The translations under genes were made by a program, and so were the position numbers. DNA of 64,000 nt from an uncultured Clostridia bacterium (GTDB taxonomy: Bacteria > Bacillota > Clostridia > Peptostreptococcales > Anaerovoracaceae). Below, in pieces: positions 7,317 to 16,509 of this stretch. The notes below the pieces were generated by a model, which saw only the letters and a program-made list of their open reading frames with translations, did not search any database and was not told where the DNA came from. The stretch spans positions 62,001 through 126,000 of the forward strand of contig CALIBC010000178.1 of NCBI GenBank assembly GCA_938045615.1. The letters run 5' to 3'. Position 1 is the stretch's first letter; each line of letters starts with the position of its first letter.

Positions 7317-8660
7317 CTAAAACAGTCCTTTCAAAAAACGGTTTTTCTTCATTGCACCCGGCTTATTGAACTGCTTGAGCATCTTTTTCGCTTCCTCATA
7401 TCTTTTTATCAGCGTGTTGATTTTGCTGACCGGTTGACCGCAGCCGGCTGATATTCTCTTTCGCCTGCTCGCATTCAGTATTCCCGGTTCTTCTCTTTCT
7501 TTTTTCGTCATGGACTGAATTATGGCCTCGTACTGCCTGAATTCTTTCTCGCTTTCCTCAATGTTGACACCCTTTTTGTCGGCATTGCCCATACCGGGGA
7601 GCATGTCCAATATCTTTGCTATTCCTCCCATTTTCTTTATCTGAGCTATCTGCCCAAGAAAATCGTCAAGCGTAAACCTGTTCTTTTTGAGACGCTCCAG
7701 CTGTTTTTCCGCCTGCGTTTCGTCATACTCGCGTTCAGCCGATTCTATAAGTGACAGCAGATCCCCCATTCCCAGTATTCGCTGCGCCATTCTGTCGGGA
7801 TGGAAAGCCTCAAGCGCATCATATTTTTCTCCGGTTCCCAGAAATAATATCGGTTTTCCTGTCACTTTTCTTGCCGACAGCGCCGCTCCGCCTCTGGCAT
7901 CTCCGTCCATCTTGGTCATGATTATACCGTCGATGTCCAATCTCTTGTCAAAGCTACCGGCTGCATTAACCGCATCCTGCCCTGTAAGCGCATCGACAAC
8001 CAGCAGAATTTGATGCGGCTTGACTTCTTCTTTTATATTTTCAAGTTCCCGCATAAGTTCTTCATCTATTTGCAGTCGCCCCGCCGTATCGACTATAAGG
8101 ACGTTGTACCCCTTGCGTTCGGCTTCCTGTTTTGCCGCATTTGCAATGGCCACGGGATCCTTGCTGTTTCTGTCGACATAAACGGGTGTGTTGCAGGCTT
8201 TTCCGACCACCTCAAGCTGATCTATCGCCGCAGGCCTGTATACGTCACCGGCCGCAAGCATCGGTTTCTTTCCCGCCTGTTTCAGGTAGTTTGCCAGTTT
8301 CCCGCACGTCGTGGTTTTACCCGTTCCCTGAAGACCCGCCATCATTATGGTGGTGAATCCTGTCGGTGAATAACTGATCTTGGTTCCGCTTCCGCCGCCC
8401 ATGAGTTCGGTAAGTTCTTCGTCCACTATCTTGATCACCTGCTGTGACGGCGTCAGGCTCTTCATGACCTCTTCGCCGAGGCATTTTTCCTTGACGTCCC
8501 CGACAAAGTCTTTCACTACCTTGAAGTTGACATCAGCCTCAAGCAAAGCAAGTTTGACCTCGCGCATTGCTGCATCTATGTCCGCTTCCGTAAGAACTCC
8601 CTTGCCTCTAAGATTTTTAAAGGTATTTTGCAGTTTTTCCGATAAACTCTCAAATGCCAT
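7317..8660 (-). CDS. ffh: Signal recognition particle protein Ffh
   Basis: GTPase subunit of SRP that targets nascent membrane and secreted proteins to the translocon. The N domain (1-85) is followed by the G domain with GLQGTGKTTT, DTAGRLQIDEE, TKMDGDARGG and the GTGEK segment. The methionine-rich M domain runs from about 310 to the end (MLPGMGNADK, SRRKRISAGCG). At 447 residues it is complete. It overlaps no neighbour: ylxM ends 5 nt upstream and rpsP follows after a 156-nt leader. It should serve the many secreted proteins of this window. Confidence 0.98.
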   Translation of the reverse strand: MAFESLSEKLQNTFKNLRGKGVLTEADIDAAMREVKLALLEADVNFKVVKDFVGDVKEKCLGEEVMKSLTPSQQVIKIVDEELTELMGGGSGTKISYSPTGFTTIMMAGLQGTGKTTTCGKLANYLKQAGKKPMLAAGDVYRPAAIDQLEVVGKACNTPVYVDRNSKDPVAIANAAKQEAERKGYNVLIVDTAGRLQIDEELMRELENIKEEVKPHQILLVVDALTGQDAVNAAGSFDKRLDIDGIIMTKMDGDARGGAALSARKVTGKPILFLGTGEKYDALEAFHPDRMAQRILGMGDLLSLIESAEREYDETQAEKQLERLKKNRFTLDDFLGQIAQIKKMGGIAKILDMLPGMGNADKKGVNIEESEKEFRQYEAIIQSMTKKEREEPGILNASRRKRISAGCGQPVSKINTLIKRYEEAKKMLKQFNKPGAMKKNRFLKGLF

Positions 8661-8665
8661 CTAAG

Positions 8666-9016
8666 TCACTTCTCCAGTTCGTTCAATATTTCCATGATTT
8701 CTCTCAGTTTTGCGCGCAAATTCGCATCGCCGCATTTCTTATCCATGTCGGCGACTATCAATCGTCCCTTTTCGCATGCGGACACCCTATACGACATCTG
8801 CGCCAGCATTCCGAGTTTTTCCTCGTATTCCTCGAGTCTTTTCTCCGCGCTCTTGAGCGAATCGTATACTGCGGCTCTTGAAATTCCAAGTTCCTCTGCG
8901 ATTTCCGCCAGAGACCAGTTCTCCTCGTGATACAGCGACATGACTCTTCTCTTTTTGGCGGTGAGCAGTTCTCCGTAAAAATCAAATAAAAGGCTTTCTC
9001 TCACTATCCGATTCAT
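8666..9016 (-). CDS. ylxM: YlxM-family HTH DNA-binding protein
   Basis: 116-residue helix-turn-helix protein of the YlxM/UPF0122 family, typically cotranscribed with ffh and thought to act on SRP gene expression. LYHEENWSLAEIAEELGISRAAVYDSLK is a sigma-70 region-4-like HTH, followed by a coiled C-terminal half. It is the first gene behind the promoter at 9076-9104 and ends 5 nt before ffh. Confidence 0.93.
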   Translation of the reverse strand: MNRIVRESLLFDFYGELLTAKKRRVMSLYHEENWSLAEIAEELGISRAAVYDSLKSAEKRLEEYEEKLGMLAQMSYRVSACEKGRLIVADMDKKCGDANLRAKLREIMEILNELEK

Positions 9017-9075
9017 ACCCGCCCCCTTCAGGTCACTCCGCCCTCAGGCATTTTGACTACGTCCGATACTCGCAC

Positions 9076-9104
9076 ATTTTATCACGCAAAAAACGTACTG
9101 TCAA
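9076..9104 (-). promoter_or_regulatory. Sigma-A promoter of the ylxM-ffh operon
   Basis: Minus-strand -35 TTGACA (9099-9104), a 17-base spacer and -10 TAAAAT (9076-9081). The -35 is embedded in the downstream arm of the sppA terminator (9088-9128). Transcription would start near 9069 and give a leader of about 50 nt before ylxM. Confidence 0.8.
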
Positions 9105-9128
9105 GTTTTTTTACCTGACAGTACGTTT
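9088..9128 (-). terminator. Terminator of sppA overlapping the next promoter
   Basis: Eleven-base arms ACGTACTGTCA and TGACAGTACGT with a 12-base AT-rich loop, followed on the minus strand by TTTTTTG. It stands about 50 nt after the sppA stop. Its downstream arm supplies the TTGACA of the ylxM promoter. Confidence 0.85.
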
Positions 9129-9178
9129 TCAAGCTTTTATGCCTCCAAAATATACAATTCTTACATCCTGTTTCTTCG

Positions 9179-10207
9179 CTACCGTTTAGTCGGGGAGAGA
9201 TATGTAACCGTAAATCCCTGATTCGCTTCCAAAAGTATCTTGAGGCGATCGACGTCCGACTTTCCACCTGTGGCCGAGGAGAAAACTCTTTTGGCCGTTT
9301 CTCCGAACAGACGTGAAATGATTCCGGTATCGCCGTCGTAAGAAATCTCTTCCACCTTGCATCCTCTCAGGTGAAACCTCGCTTTCATATCACGCTCGGC
9401 ATCCTGCAACGTTCCGACTTGATCCACCAGTCCTCTCGCTTTTGCCTGTTTCGCCGTATAAAGGCGTCCGTCCGCAATTTTTCTGACTGCGGTCTTAGCA
9501 ATTTTTCTCCCGTCCGCCACGATATCGACAAACTGGTCGTACGCCTCATCTACAAGCGACTGCATTATCTTTTTCTGATCGGATGTCATCTCCGTGGTTG
9601 GACTCCCCATGGCTTTGTTTTTCCCAGATGTTATGGTAACCGTGCGAACGCCCATTTTCCTGAGCATATCCGTCACATCATACATTGTGCCCATGGTCAC
9701 TCCGATGGAACCTGTCCAGCAGTTTCTGTTCGCGACTATCCTGCTACAGGGAGCGGAGATGTAGTAGCCTCCGGATGTTGCCTGACTTGCCATATATGAA
9801 TATACGGGACGTCCCGTCTTCTTTCTGTAATCCCTTATCGCCATATACAGCTCATCGGAAGCGTATACACTCCCTCCCGGGGTATTTACGAACAAAATCA
9901 TTCCTTTGTTTTTGCTGTCTGACTTCATGTCCTCTATCCTGTCGAGCAACCACCCATGATGGTAAGAGTCGCTTTCGAGTAAACCGCCGCCCTCGGACTC
10001 TGATATGGTTCCACTTATGTCGAGCCTGCCTATATATTCGTCTGCTATGCTGATCTTGCCGCCTTCGCCCACAACGGTTCCGTCGCCGTTACCGATGACA
10101 CGGCTCAGCAGGAATCCCAAAATTATGCACGCCGCCGCAATACCCAAAAATATAGTGCCGCCCTTTTTCAAAGGTTTCTTCCCCGTAAATTCGTTCATTT
10201 TCTTCAT
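9179..10207 (-). CDS. sppA: Signal peptide peptidase SppA (S49 family)
   Basis: Membrane-anchored serine protease that degrades cleaved signal peptides. One N-terminal transmembrane segment (about 17-38) precedes the S49 domain. GSIGVTMG carries the catalytic Ser and the segment SGKNKAMGSPTTEM the catalytic Lys, as in the short Gram-positive SppA. The start is uncertain: ATG 10207 (chosen) and a GTG at 10225 are both possible and neither has a strong ribosome binding site. It is followed by a terminator, so it ends its transcription unit. Confidence 0.92.
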   Translation of the reverse strand: MKKMNEFTGKKPLKKGGTIFLGIAAACIILGFLLSRVIGNGDGTVVGEGGKISIADEYIGRLDISGTISESEGGGLLESDSYHHGWLLDRIEDMKSDSKNKGMILFVNTPGGSVYASDELYMAIRDYRKKTGRPVYSYMASQATSGGYYISAPCSRIVANRNCWTGSIGVTMGTMYDVTDMLRKMGVRTVTITSGKNKAMGSPTTEMTSDQKKIMQSLVDEAYDQFVDIVADGRKIAKTAVRKIADGRLYTAKQAKARGLVDQVGTLQDAERDMKARFHLRGCKVEEISYDGDTGIISRLFGETAKRVFSSATGGKSDVDRLKILLEANQGFTVTYLSPTKR

Positions 10208-10287
10208 ATCACCGACTGTTTCCACTTGTTTTCGAGTTCATGCCTGCGGCTCCGGTGGCCTGCAGAGCCTCAAGCCCTGTACGCAGA

Positions 10288-11595
10288 TCAATTTCCGAGA
10301 TCTCCGGAGTTGCCCGATTCGCCGCCTCCGTTTGCGTTGCCCCCACTGTTTGCCGGCGGAGGATTGGAATTGCTCCCCCCTGTTTCCTGTTTCGGCTGAC
10401 TTGCGGCGTTGTTTCCTGCGGCATTTTTCTTTGTTGTTTTCTGCGGAGGCACTTTGCCTCCTGCTGCGTTCCCGCTTCCCTTTACCGTTTCCGAAGCTGG
10501 GGTTCTAGGTTTATACCCGTTGCCTGTCGTTGTTTTCCCCGAATCGACCGTCTGCTGATTGGATGAGGAACCCAAAGCACCGGCAACCCTTGCGGCTATA
10601 GTCTTGAGCCTATCCGTGACTTTATACGCCTCCTGCGCAAACATTTCCTTGTGCAGCTTTATTACATTCTGCTCAAGATTCACCGGAAATACAAATGAGC
10701 TCTGATCTATATAACCTGTTGCAACTTTGTAAGGCCAGCCTCTGCTCTTCTTGATCTTAAACTTGGATAGACGCTGAGCCAGTCCTATCATATCGTTGTT
10801 TGACAAATTGGTCTGAAGCTGCGGAAGAAGCTTATCCATCAGTTTCATCAAGGTTCCCAAACCTTCCGTCTTTAGCTTTTCGGTCACCTTCTTGATAACA
10901 ATACGCATTCTGCTTGTGCGCTTGAAATCGTCCCCTACGCCCTTTCTTATCCTTCCGTAGGAAACCGCCTGAACTCCTTCCAATGTCTGCTTGCCCGGTT
11001 TCTTTACAAGCTTGTATTTTTTTTGTCCAACATTGTTTGCAGTCTGTATCGTGTATTTGTTAAGTTCCTCGATCTCATAATCCTTGACATTGACTTCTAT
11101 ACCGTTCACGGCGTTTACAAGATCCGCCACCATCTTGAAATTGAAAAGTACATAGTTCTTTATGTTCAGATCCAAATTTTCGTTCAGGGTCTTTATCGTT
11201 CCTGCCGCACCACCGTAAGCAAAGGCGCTGTTGACTTTCTGATACGTTTCCGTACCGTTGAGCCTCAAATATGTGTCGCGATATACGGAAATCAAATTCA
11301 CATCATTTGTCTTGGTGTTCATGCTGACAACTATTATGCAGTCAGTATTGCTCTGCTTAAGATTCTTTTTCTTCATCTTCCTCGAGTCGACGCCCAAAAG
11401 CGCGATATTCACATATCCGTCCACATCGACACACGAAAGTTTTCTCACATCTATGTGTGTTCTCTTGATCTTACCCATCATTCCCTGTACATAGATGACT
11501 CCAAGTCCTGCAAGCGACATCACCAGCATAAGGATCATCGCCGTAACCTTGTGCCATGTTTTCAGATTATGTAGTTTGGTCATAAATCTCTTCAT
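10288..11595 (-). CDS. LytR-CpsA-Psr (LCP) family glycopolymer ligase
   Basis: Membrane-anchored phosphotransferase that links wall teichoic acid or another glycopolymer from undecaprenyl phosphate to peptidoglycan. A transmembrane segment (about 15-38) precedes the LCP domain: NIALLGVDSRK, NLISVYRDTYLRL, VNSAFAYGG and the Arg-rich RKGVGDDFKRTSRMR, all of which bind the polyprenyl pyrophosphate head. From about residue 345 the protein becomes a low-complexity Pro/Gly/Asn/Ser tail, unusual for the family and probably wall-spanning. It overlaps tagH by 4 nt (ATGA), supporting a teichoic acid role. Confidence 0.93.
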   Translation of the reverse strand: MKRFMTKLHNLKTWHKVTAMILMLVMSLAGLGVIYVQGMMGKIKRTHIDVRKLSCVDVDGYVNIALLGVDSRKMKKKNLKQSNTDCIIVVSMNTKTNDVNLISVYRDTYLRLNGTETYQKVNSAFAYGGAAGTIKTLNENLDLNIKNYVLFNFKMVADLVNAVNGIEVNVKDYEIEELNKYTIQTANNVGQKKYKLVKKPGKQTLEGVQAVSYGRIRKGVGDDFKRTSRMRIVIKKVTEKLKTEGLGTLMKLMDKLLPQLQTNLSNNDMIGLAQRLSKFKIKKSRGWPYKVATGYIDQSSFVFPVNLEQNVIKLHKEMFAQEAYKVTDRLKTIAARVAGALGSSSNQQTVDSGKTTTGNGYKPRTPASETVKGSGNAAGGKVPPQKTTKKNAAGNNAASQPKQETGGSNSNPPPANSGGNANGGGESGNSGDLGN

Positions 11596-12443
11596 AAAAT
11601 AATTCTCCCGTGTAAACGTTCCTCTTCTTCCTTCTTCGCCTTCAGACGCTCCTGACGTTTTTTCTCCTTTTTCCTGCGCTTGGCTTCATCTTCCTTTTCC
11701 ACCATATCGTCATAAAACTCGATCGCCTCTTCTATCTTTCCGTCAAAAACCATCTTGCCTTTTTTCATCACTATCCCTCTGGTGCAAAATTCCTGCGCCG
11801 TTCTTGTGGAATGAGTCACAAACAAAAATGTTATATTTTTCTCCTCCACCAAATTATGTATCTTCGCAGTACATTTTTTTCTGAAAGATTTGTCTCCCAC
11901 GCTCAAAGCTTCATCGACTATCAAGATTTCCGGATCTATATTGACGTTGATGGCAAATCCCAATCTGGCCTTCATTCCGCTTGAATAAGTTCTGACCGGC
12001 TGATCGATGTACTCCCCCAACTCGGCGAAATCTATAATTTCAGGTTCCAGTTCCTTTATTTCGTCATTGGTAAGTCCAAGGAGGCTTCCCCTGAAATATA
12101 TGTTTTCCCTTCCCGTAAGTTCCGTGTCAAATCCTGCGGTCAGCTCCAGCAGCGCGCTGACTCTGCCGTTTATGGATATTTCGCCCTCGGTAGGGTAGGT
12201 CACGCCTGTTATCATCTTGAGAAGCGTGGACTTCCCCGCGCCGTTTCTTCCAAAAAGCGCAACCATCTCCCCCGGTTCTATATCAAACGATACGCCGGAA
12301 ATAGCATTGTTCTTCTTGCCCTGCACATTCTTGAAAAAAATGGCGCGAAATCGCATCTTATCGTTCTTGTACAGCGTATATGTCTTTGTTACGTTGCGAA
12401 AAGAAATCGCCGGCTTGTTTTTGCCCTCCGTGGTGGTCTTCAT
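11592..12443 (-). CDS. tagH: Teichoic acid ABC exporter, ATP-binding protein TagH-type
   Basis: ATPase that drives export of the lipid-linked teichoic acid across the membrane with TagG. Walker A GRNGAGKST (near 65), signature YSSGMKARLGF, Walker B ILIVDEALSVGD and a switch His (FVTHST) are intact. It ends in a short highly charged Lys/Arg/Glu tail after residue 245, rather than the long SH3-like tail of Bacillus TagH. It overlaps the LCP gene by 4 nt; a 186-nt repeat-containing gap separates it from tagG. Confidence 0.92.
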   Translation of the reverse strand: MKTTTEGKNKPAISFRNVTKTYTLYKNDKMRFRAIFFKNVQGKKNNAISGVSFDIEPGEMVALFGRNGAGKSTLLKMITGVTYPTEGEISINGRVSALLELTAGFDTELTGRENIYFRGSLLGLTNDEIKELEPEIIDFAELGEYIDQPVRTYSSGMKARLGFAINVNIDPEILIVDEALSVGDKSFRKKCTAKIHNLVEEKNITFLFVTHSTRTAQEFCTRGIVMKKGKMVFDGKIEEAIEFYDDMVEKEDEAKRRKKEKKRQERLKAKKEEEERLHGRIIL

Positions 12444-12453
12444 CGGGAAATAT

Positions 12454-12507
12454 CCTTACTGTCTTCACTATCCTTACTGCATTTGTTATGTTTACTGTAT
12501 TTGTTAC
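12454..12507. repeat. Three 18-bp tandem repeats between tagG and tagH
   Basis: Units at 12454-12471, 12472-12489 and 12490-12507 share the core TTACTG(C/T)(A/C)TT. Looser copies continue to about 12560. They fall in the 186-nt spacer between the two subunits of one exporter. I see no open reading frame of quality in this spacer. Confidence 0.6.
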
Positions 12508-12629
12508 ACTTTGCCTGCCGCATTTGCTATGTCTATTGTTTTTTGCTACGTTTGCTTTAGTCTCTATGGCCATTGTATTGAACTGCGTTTTGCTTGCCAC
12601 AATCATCGCCCCTGATGTCGTCTCAATTC

Positions 12630-13436
12630 TTACAGCACATCCGGTATGTCCTTTTTCAGGCGTCTGTATGACCATACCGCAAGAAGCACCATAATCACGG
12701 TTATCACCAGATAATTTCGCATCTCACGCGGTGTTTCCCATATCCATCTTCTGTATATAAGGGAGTTTCTGTACGCATTTGCCGTAATCGTCACCGGATT
12801 CCAAAGCAAAAGGCTTCTCAAAATTGGACTCTTAAGCTGCGCCGCAGGGTACAGTACACCCGAAAGCCAAAACAATGCGGGGACGGCCGACTTTACAAGA
12901 TTGAGAAAATCGGAACTCATGGCTGACAACATGGATGCAAACAGAGACCATGAAGTCCAAAAAAGAAACATCGCGACGTTTATTATTATTATTTGAGAAT
13001 AATATATCGTCGGTCTATCACCGTAGATGAAAAAGATTGCCAGCATTATTACCTGAAGCGCTATGTTGACGTAGAAATTCGACAGGCTTACAAACGTTGG
13101 TATGGTTCCCACGGGGTATTTTATCTTTTTTACCAGATACTTGTACTTCCTTATGGCGCCCGAACCTACGTTAAGACAATCCCTGATGTAAAACCACGGT
13201 ATGAATCCTGCGATCATCCAGAGAAAAAACGGATAACCGTCGATCATTCTGCCTTTCCTTATGCCAATCGCAAATGCAAACCAGTACACAAAAAGGGTTG
13301 TCCCGGGCTTTATCACCGCCCACGACCAGCCCAAGGCTGCGCCTCTGTATTTTTTTATCACATCCGATTTCGCAAGCTTAAGAAGCTGGTGCCTGTATCT
13401 GACATGATCTCTTATCAATTCCAAAAACGTATCCAC
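12630..13436 (-). CDS. tagG: Teichoic acid ABC exporter, permease TagG-type
   Basis: ABC-2 type membrane subunit with six hydrophobic segments in 268 residues. The N-terminal SDVIKKYRGAALGWSWAVIKPG is the signature of TagG/Wzm polysaccharide permeases, and LFWLSGVLYP near residue 190 is the second conserved region. It pairs with the ATPase encoded after it. The start codon is GTG with a weak GAGAG upstream. Substrate is inferred from the surrounding teichoic acid genes. Confidence 0.92.
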   Translation of the reverse strand: MDTFLELIRDHVRYRHQLLKLAKSDVIKKYRGAALGWSWAVIKPGTTLFVYWFAFAIGIRKGRMIDGYPFFLWMIAGFIPWFYIRDCLNVGSGAIRKYKYLVKKIKYPVGTIPTFVSLSNFYVNIALQVIMLAIFFIYGDRPTIYYSQIIIINVAMFLFWTSWSLFASMLSAMSSDFLNLVKSAVPALFWLSGVLYPAAQLKSPILRSLLLWNPVTITANAYRNSLIYRRWIWETPREMRNYLVITVIMVLLAVWSYRRLKKDIPDVL

Positions 13437-13583
13437 GTTCTCTCACTTTCCGGATTGGAACATACACAGACGCCCAAACCCAATATTCCCAATTCCAAAT
13501 CAACTTTACGATTCACTGCCGTTCTCATCCTATTCCGGTTCAAACAAAGCGTTCTTATGAGTAGCGGCATCTTGCCGGAGCCG

Positions 13584-14609
13584 TCACTTCTCCCATATCA
13601 TGACCGTCTTGCCGCCTTTCTTGCGGTAATCGCAATCAAATGCTCTGTTCATATCGGCTATGCTTCTCACCGTCACGGTTTCTCCTATAAGTGTTTCCAA
13701 ATATTCTTCAACATCCTCATCCGAACTGTAAAGATTTATGGTATCGATAAAATCCTTGACGCCGCTTCTGCTGCTGCCGAATACATTAAGACCTTTTTCA
13801 AGGATCATACGCGTATTGATCGGAACTGGATTTTCCGAGACTCCCATGAGGGCTATGCTCCCCTCGGGTCGGATGAAATCTATAATTTGATTCACCGCTC
13901 TTCCGGAGGCTTCTTTTCCGACACATTCAAAGGCATGATCAACCCTCAAATCACCCGGTATATTCATTATGTCATACGTATCGTCGGCAAAGACGAAATC
14001 GACCATCTTGTAATCATTCTTTCCGAAAATGAAAACCTCACTTTGCGGAAAACGCTTTTTGATCAATAGGGAAGTTATGAATGCGAGGTTACCGTCTCCC
14101 CAAACACCTATTTTCTCTCTGCGCACGTGAGCCTTTTCATCGAAACGATTGATCGTGTGGAAACTTACCGATACCAATTCCGTAAAAGCGGCAACCCGCT
14201 TATTTATCCCGGCGGGAAGCTCAATAAGGCGATCCCTGCCCATGGCTACGCAGTCCTGCATGAATCCGTCAAAGCCGCTTGCCCTGAACTTGCTGCTTCT
14301 CAGATAATTTTCCGAGACGATCCCGTCCTTTTCGACGGGCGTGTTCGGAACCATGGCAACCGCAGTACCCGGCTTATATTCTCCCCGCGGGTCATGTATG
14401 ACATCTCCTATACCCTCGTGGATAAGAGCCATGGGCAACTTCTTTCTAAGAACTTCAGGAGATCTCATTCCCTGATAATACCTCTGATCGGCGTTGCATA
14501 TAGATAAATGCGTCGGTCTTACGATCACATTGTCACCCGTAAGGTCTATGTCGGTAAATTCTGTTTCAAAACGCCCCGGAGCCACCAGACGATATACCGT
14601 ATTCAACAC
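13584..14609 (-). CDS. tarJ: Ribulose-5-phosphate reductase TarJ (zinc alcohol dehydrogenase family)
   Basis: Medium-chain dehydrogenase that reduces ribulose 5-phosphate to ribitol 5-phosphate with NADPH for CDP-ribitol synthesis. THLSICNADQRYYQG holds the active-site Cys, LIHEGIGDV the second zinc-ligand region, and GVWGDGNLAF the nucleotide-binding loop; MVPNTPV is typical of TarJ. It starts with GTG 14609, overlapping the tarI stop by 7 nt, with GGGAGG (in tarI) upstream. The TarI-TarJ pairing is the strongest evidence for the substrate. Confidence 0.9.
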   Translation of the reverse strand: MLNTVYRLVAPGRFETEFTDIDLTGDNVIVRPTHLSICNADQRYYQGMRSPEVLRKKLPMALIHEGIGDVIHDPRGEYKPGTAVAMVPNTPVEKDGIVSENYLRSSKFRASGFDGFMQDCVAMGRDRLIELPAGINKRVAAFTELVSVSFHTINRFDEKAHVRREKIGVWGDGNLAFITSLLIKKRFPQSEVFIFGKNDYKMVDFVFADDTYDIMNIPGDLRVDHAFECVGKEASGRAVNQIIDFIRPEGSIALMGVSENPVPINTRMILEKGLNVFGSSRSGVKDFIDTINLYSSDEDVEEYLETLIGETVTVRSIADMNRAFDCDYRKKGGKTVMIWEK

Positions 14610-15316
14610 CGATCATTACCTCCCAGCAGAGTTTCTGCAAGCTGAAGATCATATGGGTATGTCACTTTTATATTGAAAGTTTCACCTTTGACGAGGAAAA
14701 CCTTTTTTCCTTTGATGACAAATACTTTGGCAGCGTCGGTGAGAATGTTTTTTTCATCTTCGGTAAGCTCCTCATACAATTTCTTGAATTCCCCGGCAGG
14801 AAAACTCTGCGGAGTCTGTCCCCGATAGCAAAGTTTTCTGTCCGGAACCGACGTCACGATTTCACCGTCTGCGCTTTCCACTATCGTATCGGTTGCCGGT
14901 ATGACGGTGTTGCAGATTTTATCGGCTTTCAGCATCGCTATGTTTTCTTCTATTATCCTGTGTGTCACAAACGGTCTGACCGCATCATGGGTCACAACGG
15001 CGGTGTCGTCGGAAAGACCATGCCGCTCCTCTATATGTGCAATACCGTTCATTATGGTTTCATTTCTCGTTGCCCCTCCGGCGATCACGGAAATTTTTTC
15101 GGTGTCGGGTATATATTTCTTTATCAAATCCTTTGTATAGGAGATCCACTGATTCGGGCAGAGAACTATGATCCCGGCGAACTCATCGTTCATCGCAAAT
15201 TTTTCTATAGTGTGAATTATCACGGGTTTTTTCCCTATGGTAAGAAACTGCTTGGGTCTGTCTACGTTGCCCATGCGGGTTCCGGTTCCGCCCGCAAGTA
15301 TCAATCCAAAAATCAT
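14603..15316 (-). CDS. tarI: Ribitol-5-phosphate cytidylyltransferase TarI
   Basis: Transfers CMP from CTP to ribitol 5-phosphate to make CDP-ribitol. The IspD/TarI-type fold is shown by LILAGGTGTRMG, RPKQFLTIGKKPVIIHT, TRNETIMNG, HDAVRPFVT and RGQTPQSF. IspD of the isoprenoid pathway has the same fold; overlap with tarJ argues for TarI. ATG 15316 is chosen because AAGGAGG stands right before it; an ATG at 15340 lies upstream of that site. Confidence 0.9.
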   Translation of the reverse strand: MIFGLILAGGTGTRMGNVDRPKQFLTIGKKPVIIHTIEKFAMNDEFAGIIVLCPNQWISYTKDLIKKYIPDTEKISVIAGGATRNETIMNGIAHIEERHGLSDDTAVVTHDAVRPFVTHRIIEENIAMLKADKICNTVIPATDTIVESADGEIVTSVPDRKLCYRGQTPQSFPAGEFKKLYEELTEDEKNILTDAAKVFVIKGKKVFLVKGETFNIKVTYPYDLQLAETLLGGNDRC

Positions 15317-15336
15317 AGATTCCTCCTTGAAAGTCA

Positions 15337-16509
15337 TCACGACTCAACGTTGCTATTATATAATAACAGGACAAGGTTAGCAAGATTTTTGGTGTTGTGC
15401 TCACCCGAATCGATGAATTTATCGGAAAATCTTTTGATTCTCTCCACGGAAAATTCACGGTTTTTAACGGCTTTCCAAAGCTCACCTGCGCTTTCGTGCG
15501 TATCCACCGGCAATTCTTTCCTAAAGTCTATGCAAAACCCGCGCCTGTCCACGTACTCATCTATATCCGGCGTATACAAAAATATTGGTTTTTCCGCCAC
15601 CGCCGCCTCAAATACGAAAGCGGAGTAATCGGTCACCACAAAGTCCGCCACGGAAAGCAACTCCATGGACGTAAAATCGCCGCACGTAAAAATTTCCGAA
15701 AATTCATATGTGATTCCGGCATTGCGGGCGGCGCCGGAGATTCGCATTTTTTTCTCGTCGACAGGATGCAGCTTAACTATCAGGTTATATTTTTGCAGAT
15801 CCATAGTGCGGATCAGATCCTCGACATAGCGGGCGCAGCTTCCGTTTTTTCTGAATGTCGGGCAATAAAGAACTGTTTTCTTGCCGAAAAGCGACGGATA
15901 TTCGCCATATATTTCTTCCGCCTTTTTCTCCATAAATCCCGTGCTTCTCAAAAGATCCACCCTCGGAAGCGGCATGACCTTAACCTTCTCTTTCGGATAA
16001 TTGAATGCCTTTGCGTAAAAAGGCACGCAAAATTCACTGCTTGCCAGTATCATGTCGTAATTCTTGTGCATTTTCAGAGCATCTATGATACTGGCATCGT
16101 ATCCCTCGACGTGATCCTTTACGCAATACCCGAATTTTTTTAGGATTCCCAGTGCATGCCACATCTGCAAAATCTTTAGCCCCCGCCTGTGCCGCAATAC
16201 GCTTGCGGTTATGGTATACCCCTCAAGTATCACAACTTTGGACGTTGCAAACGCATGCATTTCAGGGCCGAGCATGTGAAATACATACTTGATCTTTCCG
16301 GCAAGTCCGCCCGGTATTTTCATGTATACGCCGCGTGTTTCGATCTCCCGGTGAGATTTATTGATTTCATCAAACAGCAGGGCAACATCGAGTGTCTGCT
16401 CATCGCTCTGTCTGCTCACCACGCTTATCCTGTTTTTCACAGGCATCAGTTTATGAAAAAAATAAACGACATTAAGGAAAAAAACGCCGATATTGAGCAT
16501 CAGTTTCAT
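15337..16509 (-). CDS. CDP-glycerol/ribitol phosphotransferase family protein (copy 1)
   Basis: GT-B-fold transferase of the TagB/TagF/TarL family that adds glycerol- or ribitol-phosphate units from a CDP donor to a teichoic acid chain at the inner membrane face. A hydrophobic N-terminus (about 1-18) may attach to the membrane. Family motifs are LQMWHALGILKKFGY, VKLHPVDEK and VVTDYSAFVFEAAVAEKP. The usual WHG is WHA here. ATG 16509 overlaps the upstream gene's TGA (ATGA). Which alditol it uses cannot be read from the sequence. Confidence 0.88.
   Translation of the reverse strand: MKLMLNIGVFFLNVVYFFHKLMPVKNRISVVSRQSDEQTLDVALLFDEINKSHREIETRGVYMKIPGGLAGKIKYVFHMLGPEMHAFATSKVVILEGYTITASVLRHRRGLKILQMWHALGILKKFGYCVKDHVEGYDASIIDALKMHKNYDMILASSEFCVPFYAKAFNYPKEKVKVMPLPRVDLLRSTGFMEKKAEEIYGEYPSLFGKKTVLYCPTFRKNGSCARYVEDLIRTMDLQKYNLIVKLHPVDEKKMRISGAARNAGITYEFSEIFTCGDFTSMELLSVADFVVTDYSAFVFEAAVAEKPIFLYTPDIDEYVDRRGFCIDFRKELPVDTHESAGELWKAVKNREFSVERIKRFSDKFIDSGEHNTKNLANLVLLLYNSNVES

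Noticed and set aside
12358..12675. 105-codon minus-strand frame between tagG and tagH
   Set aside because: Overlaps both exporter genes in another frame and consists largely of the 18-bp repeats.
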